From Burkholderiales bacterium UBA954 (GTDB lineage Bacteria > Pseudomonadota > Gammaproteobacteria > Burkholderiales > Burkholderiaceae_A), in the NCBI GenBank assembly GCA_002293155.1, contig DBCQ01000059.1, positions 1-20,241 on the forward strand: a stretch of DNA of 20,241 bases. The letters run 5' to 3'. Every line of letters starts with the position of its first letter. The stretch's first letter is position 1. Under the pieces are notes generated by a model. That model worked only from the letters and a program-made list of their open reading frames with translations, was not told the DNA's origin and did no database searches. Below, in pieces: positions 14,961-20,241 of the stretch. The position numbers and the translations under genes are program-made.

Positions 14961-15058
14961 CGAAACCCTCCTTTTTCGGTTGACTTCAAAGTGTACAATG
15001 TTATCCTATGAATATGAAGATAGTGTAACTGACGGGTTGCCAAACCGGGGGTAAAGCG
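14961..15058. promoter_or_regulatory. Divergent promoter/operator region between pxpA and gntR
   Basis: This 98-bp spacer must hold the promoters of both large operons. Rightward, TTGACT (14980-14985) and TATCCT (15002-15007) with 16 bp between are a plausible -35/-10 pair for gntR. Direct repeats AGTGTA at 14990-14995 and 15022-15027 are 32 bp apart (about three helical turns). The first includes the palindrome TGTACA (14992-14997) inside the core promoter. They are candidate binding sites for the HutC-type regulator, which often binds sites with a TNTANA-like core. Leftward promoter elements are not clear. Confidence 0.5.
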
Positions 15059-15796
15059 ATGGTAGAAAACGCGGTCTTATTTGACTCTCACAGCAGAATT
15101 CCAGCCTATATTCAGGTGGCCTCAGCCCTGCGCCGACGGATTGAGATCGGACACTGGCAAGTTCACGAAAAAATCTCCACCCTTGAGGAGCTTGAGGCCG
15201 AATTTAACCTCTCTCGGGTCACGGTGAGTAAGGCCATTGAGCTGCTCGAAGAGGAGGGGCTCGTAACCCGTCAGCAGGGGCGAGGCACGTTTGTCTCAGG
15301 AAAGCTGTCGGATAAGCGATGGCTACAACTGGAAACAACCTGGGCGTCGATGATCCAATCGATCGAGGGAAACGTTCCTAACTTCATACAGGTCGCTGAC
15401 CCGCCGCCTCGTCCGCGTCTAGAGGAGGGTGAAGCAAGGTTCTCACCCGAGTATGTCTACCTGCGTAGCGTTCAAACAAAGGATGGCAATCCTTATGCGA
15501 TTGTGAATCTTCACCTGACGAAATCCATTTTTGATCGAAAAAAGACTGAATTTCTAAGGCGTACCGCCTTGCCGGTGCTGGCCAAAATGGGGGATGTCAA
15601 GATTCGTCAGGCCTACCAGACCATGACAATTCAAACGACTGATCCAGAGACCGCGTCTTTGTTAAAGATTTCCCTCAGCGCACCAACAGCCGCCTGTCGA
15701 TGCGTCGTGATCAACGATGATCAAGAAGCGATTTATGTCGCGGAGATTACCTACCGTAGCGACTGCATCAAGCTGTTCATGAGCCTGATTGATTGA
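15059..15796 (+). CDS. GntR-family regulator, HutC/UTRA subfamily
   Basis: This 245-residue repressor-type protein has a winged helix at residues about 5-80 (IPAYIQVASALRRRIEIGHW, LEELEAEFNLSRVTVSKAIELLEEEGLVTRQQGRGTFV) and a C-terminal UTRA-type effector domain (about 95-240, with YVYLRSVQTKDGNPYAIVNLHL and AIYVAEITYRSD). HutC-type regulators sense small molecules such as urocanate, sugars or amino-acid-like ligands. It starts at ATG 15059 behind GGGGGT about 7 nt upstream. It is divergent from pxpA and overlaps the hydroxylase gene by 1 nt (TGATG), so it is probably autoregulated and controls both operons (inference). Confidence 0.88.
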   Translation: MVENAVLFDSHSRIPAYIQVASALRRRIEIGHWQVHEKISTLEELEAEFNLSRVTVSKAIELLEEEGLVTRQQGRGTFVSGKLSDKRWLQLETTWASMIQSIEGNVPNFIQVADPPPRPRLEEGEARFSPEYVYLRSVQTKDGNPYAIVNLHLTKSIFDRKKTEFLRRTALPVLAKMGDVKIRQAYQTMTIQTTDPETASLLKISLSAPTAACRCVVINDDQEAIYVAEITYRSDCIKLFMSLID

Positions 15797-18147
15797 TGAG
15801 TGAAACACGTAAATCACAAGGCGTAGGTGCAAGCGTTCCTCGGAAAGAGGACGCTCGATTAATGCGCGGAAGGGGTCAGTTTGTAGGGGATATTCGCCTA
15901 CCGAATATGTGGGATGTCGCGTTTCTAAGAAGCCCCTACGCACATGGAAGAATCCAAGGGCTGGACATTCCCGAGGCTCTCAAGCGGCAGGTGTTTTCTG
16001 CCGAAGACCTCAAGGGAGTTAAGGCGATTCGAGCAGTCTCTGGATTGCCAGGGTTCAAAGTCTCTGAGCAGCCAATTCTCGCGCAAGACAAGGTGCGGCA
16101 TGTGGGGGAGCTTGTGGCGATGTGTGTGGCGTCGTCGCGGGCTGAGGCCGAAGATCTTGTCGCGCAGGTGGGGTTTCGTGTCGAGGAGTTGAGACCCGTT
16201 GTGGATATGGAGTTTGGCCGTACTGCTCAGGCGCCGTTGCTTCACGAACACTGGCCAGATAACGTATTTCTTGAAACCAATATTCATGTTAACTCTTCGA
16301 TATTTGAGCAAGCGAAAATTCGGGTTACCCGAGAGATCTGCACCAGCCGCCAGGCGCAAGCACCGATTGAGGGCCGGGGCGTTGTAGCCTATTGGGATAA
16401 TCGGCTAGAGCAACTAACGATTTACTCGTCTGCTCAAATGCCCCATATTGTTCGCACGGGTCTTTCCGAGTGCTTAGGCTTGCCTCACGAACAGATTCGA
16501 GTGATTGCTCCCGATGTTGGGGGGGGCTTTGGTTACAAGGGCATATTGTTGCCCGAAGAGGTCGCTTTAGGCTGGCTCGCGATGCACTTAGAGCGGCCCG
16601 TTCGTTGGCTTGAAGATCGGCGAGAGCATTTAATAGCCTCTGCAAATTGTCGAGAACATCGTTACGTAATTACCGGTTACGCTGCCGAAGATGGTCAACT
16701 TCTCGGTGTCGAGTGCGAGGCCACCGTCGATTCAGGGGCTTACTCCTCCTACCCCTTTTCGGCCTGCCTCGAGGCGGCACAAGTCGCGAGTATTCTGCCC
16801 GGCCCCTATGATTTTCCTGGTTACAGCTGTAAAACACATTCGGTAGCGACCAATAAGTGCCCCATACTGCCCTATCGCGGCGTTGCGCGAACAGGAGTTT
16901 GTTTTGCACTTGAAATTATCTTGGATGCAATCGCGCGTGAGGCCGGAATTAGTGTGGTCGATGTCCGGCAAAAGGCACTTGTGCGCCCCGATCAAATGCC
17001 TTTCGATAACATCACTAAGAAACATTTCGATAGCGGCGACTATCCTAAGGCTCTAAATCTGGCCGTCGATGCAATTCATCTTGCACAAGTTCGTGAGCGG
17101 CAAAAGCGGGGCGAGCCGGATGGCCGCAGGGTTGGGTTTGGCGTTGCGGTGTATTGTGAGCAGGCAGCTCATGGCACGTCGGTCTATGCCGGATGGGGCA
17201 TTCCGATGGTTCCTGGGCAGGAGCAGGCAGTTGCCCGTATCACGCCGGATGGCGGTTTGGAGCTTCGTATCGGTGCTCATTCGCACGGCCAGAGCCTTGA
17301 GACAACGTTGGCGCAGGTTGCTCATGAAATTCTTGGTGTTGATGTAGCGCGCATTCGGTTGATTCATGGCGATACGGGACTAACCCCTTACTCAACGGGC
17401 ACCTGGGGCTCGCGATGCATGGTGATGTCCGGCGGAGCTGTAGCATCCGCATGCGAGGCGCTGATTACCCGCCTAACCCATATCGGTGCCTGGATGCTTA
17501 AAGAGGATCTCCAGAATGTTAGTTTTTCGGATGGCCAAGTACATGGTCAGACGGGTTCGCTAGCAGTTGAGGAAATAGCCCGTACCTGGTACTTGCGGCC
17601 TCAAGATCTTCCTGCGGATGTGCATGGCGGCGGCCTAGAGGTCACCGAGGGGTATAAGCCAGAGAGAGACTCCGGAACATTTGGGTATGGAGTTCATGCA
17701 GTAGTTGTGGCTGTTTGTCCTCAGACCGGACAGGTCGATATTCTGGATTACGTCATTGTTGAAGACGGTGGAAAGCTTATTAATCCAATGGTCGTCGATG
17801 GCCAAATTTTCGGTGGAACGGCACAGGGTATCGGTACTGCCCTTTATGAGGAAATGGCCTTTGATGGATCAGGCCAACCCTTGGGGTCTACCTTCTCGGA
17901 TTATTTATTGCCTGGGCCTACCGAGGTCCCTAATCTGCGAGTTATTCACATGGAAACTCTGTCGCCGTATACCCGCTTTGGTCAAAAGGGAATCGGTGAG
18001 AGCGGTGCAATCGCTCCCCCGGCAGCGATCACAAATGCCATCAATGATGCTCTCTACGAGTTGGGAGCGGAGCTTTTGGTGAGCCCCGTTACACCCACCC
18101 GAATCCTTCAGGCGATTGCAGTGGGCCAGCCCCGCAGGCGTGCCTGA
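15796..18147 (+). CDS. Molybdenum hydroxylase large subunit (xanthine dehydrogenase/CoxL family)
   Basis: This 783-residue molybdopterin-binding subunit would hydroxylate a carbon next to nitrogen in a heterocycle, or an aldehyde. The N-terminal domain starts GVGASVPRKEDARLMRGRGQFVGDI, a family signature. The Mo-cofactor domain carries VIAPDVGGGFGYKG and the catalytic glutamate E735 in GQKGIGESGAIAPPAA. The active-site loop is PYRGVAR (359-365), not AYxCSFR of form I CO dehydrogenase nor AYxGAGR of form II, so CO oxidation is very unlikely. The substrate is unknown. ATG 15796 overlaps the gntR stop by 1 nt; a TTG one codon earlier is less likely. The FAD subunit follows after 23 nt. Confidence 0.9.
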   Translation: MSETRKSQGVGASVPRKEDARLMRGRGQFVGDIRLPNMWDVAFLRSPYAHGRIQGLDIPEALKRQVFSAEDLKGVKAIRAVSGLPGFKVSEQPILAQDKVRHVGELVAMCVASSRAEAEDLVAQVGFRVEELRPVVDMEFGRTAQAPLLHEHWPDNVFLETNIHVNSSIFEQAKIRVTREICTSRQAQAPIEGRGVVAYWDNRLEQLTIYSSAQMPHIVRTGLSECLGLPHEQIRVIAPDVGGGFGYKGILLPEEVALGWLAMHLERPVRWLEDRREHLIASANCREHRYVITGYAAEDGQLLGVECEATVDSGAYSSYPFSACLEAAQVASILPGPYDFPGYSCKTHSVATNKCPILPYRGVARTGVCFALEIILDAIAREAGISVVDVRQKALVRPDQMPFDNITKKHFDSGDYPKALNLAVDAIHLAQVRERQKRGEPDGRRVGFGVAVYCEQAAHGTSVYAGWGIPMVPGQEQAVARITPDGGLELRIGAHSHGQSLETTLAQVAHEILGVDVARIRLIHGDTGLTPYSTGTWGSRCMVMSGGAVASACEALITRLTHIGAWMLKEDLQNVSFSDGQVHGQTGSLAVEEIARTWYLRPQDLPADVHGGGLEVTEGYKPERDSGTFGYGVHAVVVAVCPQTGQVDILDYVIVEDGGKLINPMVVDGQIFGGTAQGIGTALYEEMAFDGSGQPLGSTFSDYLLPGPTEVPNLRVIHMETLSPYTRFGQKGIGESGAIAPPAAITNAINDALYELGAELLVSPVTPTRILQAIAVGQPRRRA

Positions 18148-18170
18148 TCACCTACGTCTCGGTTAAGCCT

Positions 18171-19004
18171 ATGAAACCCGTCAAGTTCGATTACACCGTG
18201 CCCGCAGCGTTAATGGCAGTGCCTGCGTTATTGGCTGGACAAGAACGAGTATCGAAGGTCGTCTCAGGAGGGCAGTCGCTCGGGGCAATGCTGAATCTAC
18301 GCCTGGTCCAGCCAGATGTTTTACTCGATATTTCGGGTTTAGCTGATCTAAAACTAATACAAGAAACCCGCGACGCATGGGTCATCGGTGCATGTATTAC
18401 CCATGCGAATATCGAGGATGGCTGTATTGCGGGTAAGGTTGGAGAGGTCTTGGCATCAATTGCCCGGGGTATTGCCTATCGGGCCGTGCGCAATCGTGGA
18501 ACGATAGGAGGCAGTCTTGCGCATGCAGACCCCTCCGCTGATTGGCTCTGCACTTTGATGGCGTTAAACACAACTATTCGTCTGGTGAGTCAGGCTGGGG
18601 CTCGGACCTTAGCCTTAGAAAAATTTGTAACGGGCGCCTATGAGGTAGACCTTGCGGAAGATGAATTGATTGAGTCGGTTACGATTCCCAAATTAAGCGA
18701 AACCCAGTATTGGGGGTATTCAAAAATATGTAGAAAAACAGGTGAGTTTGCGCACGCGATGGCTGCTGTAATGCGGGATACAGCGAAGGGGAATACGAGG
18801 CTTGTGCTGGGCGCTACAGAGAGATCGCCGCTAGTGATTGTGGAGTCGGATGACGCGCTCTTTGAGTCGCGAGATCGATTTCGCGCAGACGTTATTGAGC
18901 GAGCACTCAGCGCTCATGGGGTGATCGATCCAATTGGTAATCAGATACGAGTGGCAGCCTGCCAGCGTGCGCTTAAGAAATCTTTTGGGGTTGCGACGAG
19001 ATGA
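18171..19004 (+). CDS. Molybdenum hydroxylase FAD subunit (CoxM family)
   Basis: This 277-residue FAD-binding medium subunit passes electrons from the iron-sulfur subunit to an acceptor. FAD-binding motifs are SGGQSLGAMLNLRLVQPDVLLDI (near residues 32-55) and AVRNRGTIGGSLAHADPSADW (near 107-127). These are the two conserved loops of the vanillyl-alcohol-oxidase-like fold in this family. The CO dehydrogenase flavoprotein C-terminal domain follows (GYSKICRKTGEFAHAMAAV). The length is normal. The ribosome binding site is weak. The stop overlaps the next start as ATGA (19001-19004), linking it tightly to the iron-sulfur/CoxG fusion. Confidence 0.9.
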   Translation: MKPVKFDYTVPAALMAVPALLAGQERVSKVVSGGQSLGAMLNLRLVQPDVLLDISGLADLKLIQETRDAWVIGACITHANIEDGCIAGKVGEVLASIARGIAYRAVRNRGTIGGSLAHADPSADWLCTLMALNTTIRLVSQAGARTLALEKFVTGAYEVDLAEDELIESVTIPKLSETQYWGYSKICRKTGEFAHAMAAVMRDTAKGNTRLVLGATERSPLVIVESDDALFESRDRFRADVIERALSAHGVIDPIGNQIRVAACQRALKKSFGVATR

Positions 19005-20241
19005 GTGTCAATAAGCCCATTTGTGTAAATCAGCTCCCGCGTTCATTAGATGCGACGGAACCGAGGACGATGCTGTCGGATTTTCTGCGAGAAAATCTAG
19101 GATTAACGGGAACTCATCTTGGCTGTGAGCATGGCATTTGCGGTGCCTGTACGGTCACTATTGATGGGGAACAGGCCCGATCTTGTATTACCCTCGCCCA
19201 CGCCTGCGCCGGTGCAGACATCATGACGATTGAGGGCTATGACCAGGATCCGTTAATGGAGCGGTTACGGCAGGCATTTACTGAGCAGCACGCATTGCAA
19301 TGCGGTTACTGTACCCCCGGTATGCTGATTGCAGCAAGAGACTTAATTCTGCGCAATCCGCAGGCGTCTGAGCATGAGATTCGGCTTGAAATGAGCGGCA
19401 ATTTATGTCGGTGCACTGGCTATATGGGCATTGTCTCAGCGATACAGCAGGTAATGCGTGAATCTATTGCGTTAGGGTTTTCGGGTCGCAAAGACCCCAA
19501 GCATCGACTTGGACCGGTTGGGTCTGGCCGGTTCGAGGCGAGCGTCATGTCGTCGGCCAGCTCAGTTCAGTCGTCCTCGACCTCGGGGGGCGCTACGCCG
19601 GTTATAAAGCCCGCAGCGGCCGTCGTTTTGGGGGCGAATTCTGCGGGTGTCGGCCAGTCGCTGAAAGCTCGTCAGCAGATGACTGAAATGGATCAGGAAA
19701 TAGTGGTTGATTTCCCCATTAACGAGGTCTGGGATTTCTTCGGCGAATTTGGGGAAGTCGCAACGTGTTTGCCGGGTTTGTCTGTTCTGGAAGATGCAAA
19801 TGACAACCAATTACGCGTCCGCCTTCGCGTGAAAGTTGGCCCGATTGTCGCCGAGTTTGAAGGCGATGCCGCCGTACATCGATCGCCCGAGACGATGAGC
19901 GCAGAGATTTTGGGGGCAGCAAAGGATCGGCGATCAAACACGGTAACGCAGGGTCAAATCATTTACAACCTATTGCCTGAGCGTGATGGTCAGGCGACGA
20001 GAATTAAAATCCGAGTGGGCTACGCGCTTGCGGGCTCTCTTGCGCAGTTCAGTCGGGGTTCGATTGTGCAAGATATTGCGAAGAAATTGACAGATGCATT
20101 TGCGTCTAATCTGTCTTATGAGCTTGCCCGAAAAAAGGATCCGTTACTGAATCAAGGTCATCAACGTAAGCCGCAGACAGAACTGAATGCAGGATCTGTA
20201 ATTCTTTCGGTATTGCTGAGTCGTATGAGAAATCTTGTTGC
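19001..20241 (+). CDS. Fusion of [2Fe-2S] subunit (CoxS) and CoxG/SRPBCC domain (partial)
   Basis: The frame opens at ATG 19001 and stays open to the window end (413 codons). Residues 1-160 form a complete molybdenum-hydroxylase small subunit. The plant-ferredoxin-type cluster has C42, C47, C50 and C62, and the second cluster has C101, C104, C136 and C138 (CGYC...CRC). A Ser/Gly/Ala-rich linker (about 180-225) follows. A CoxG-type SRPBCC domain then runs from about 228 to 380 (EIVVDFPINEVWDFFGEFGEVATCLPGL..., then VGYALAGSLAQFSRGSIVQDIAKKLTDAFASNL). The end shows an amphipathic segment, SVILSVLLSRMRNLV, like the C-terminal membrane-associating helix of CoxG proteins. CoxG is usually a separate gene. 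Fusion would tether electron exit from the hydroxylase to a membrane/quinone-binding domain (inference). The stop lies outside the window. Confidence 0.9.
   Translation, partial: MSVNKPICVNQLPRSLDATEPRTMLSDFLRENLGLTGTHLGCEHGICGACTVTIDGEQARSCITLAHACAGADIMTIEGYDQDPLMERLRQAFTEQHALQCGYCTPGMLIAARDLILRNPQASEHEIRLEMSGNLCRCTGYMGIVSAIQQVMRESIALGFSGRKDPKHRLGPVGSGRFEASVMSSASSVQSSSTSGGATPVIKPAAAVVLGANSAGVGQSLKARQQMTEMDQEIVVDFPINEVWDFFGEFGEVATCLPGLSVLEDANDNQLRVRLRVKVGPIVAEFEGDAAVHRSPETMSAEILGAAKDRRSNTVTQGQIIYNLLPERDGQATRIKIRVGYALAGSLAQFSRGSIVQDIAKKLTDAFASNLSYELARKKDPLLNQGHQRKPQTELNAGSVILSVLLSRMRNLV

Noticed and set aside
15796..20241. Aerobic CO dehydrogenase (coxMSL) operon
   Set aside because: The large subunit lacks AYxCSFR (and AYxGAGR), the gene order is L-M-S, and none of the usual cox maturation genes such as coxD is visible. 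Only family-level similarity is claimed.

Overview
The window looks like a Pseudomonadota chromosome segment. It has dense operons with 1-4 nt start/stop overlaps, AGGAGG-type ribosome binding sites and roughly balanced GC by eye. It also carries a RegA-like response regulator with a Fis-type DNA-binding domain and a branched-chain-amino-acid-type (HAAT) ABC transporter. I cannot fix the class; beta- or gammaproteobacterium is a guess. The striking content is a full set of coenzyme F420 biosynthesis genes. F420 is best known from archaea and Actinobacteria and is patchy in Pseudomonadota.

Layout, left to right. (1) 1-92, minus: the N-terminus of an exported protein running off the left edge, preceded by a phased array of TGAC...GTCA palindromes at 186-245. 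(2) 283-888, minus: an orphan response regulator. (3) 889-1385: a regulatory intergenic region. (4) 1386-5921, plus: a complete HAAT ABC transporter (binding protein, two permeases, two ATPases), with a terminator-like hairpin between the binding protein and the first permease. (5) 14960 down to 5918, minus: a nine-gene operon in transcription order pxpA, npdG, cofE, cofD, cofC, fbiC (cofG-cofH fusion), pxpB, pxpC and an EamA-family permease. (6) 14961-15058: a divergent promoter region. (7) 15059 to the right edge, plus: a HutC-type GntR regulator, then a three-part molybdenum hydroxylase (large, FAD and iron-sulfur subunits). The iron-sulfur subunit is fused to a CoxG domain and is cut by the window end.

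How the genes may fit together. FbiC makes the deazaflavin Fo. CofC and CofD build and attach the phospho-acid side chain, CofE adds glutamates, and NpdG exchanges hydride between NADP(H) and F420. The three 5-oxoprolinase-type genes (pxpA, pxpB, pxpC) normally sit together, but here the whole F420 cassette lies between pxpA and pxpB. With an amino-acid-type importer on one side and a molybdenum hydroxylase on the other, the locus reads as a possible catabolic island for a lactam or N-heterocycle: import, hydroxylation, F420H2-dependent reduction, ATP-dependent lactam opening. That pathway is inference. The only F420-using enzyme visible is NpdG, so any substrate-reducing enzyme would have to lie outside the window. 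A competing explanation is that PxpABC only supplies or recycles glutamate.
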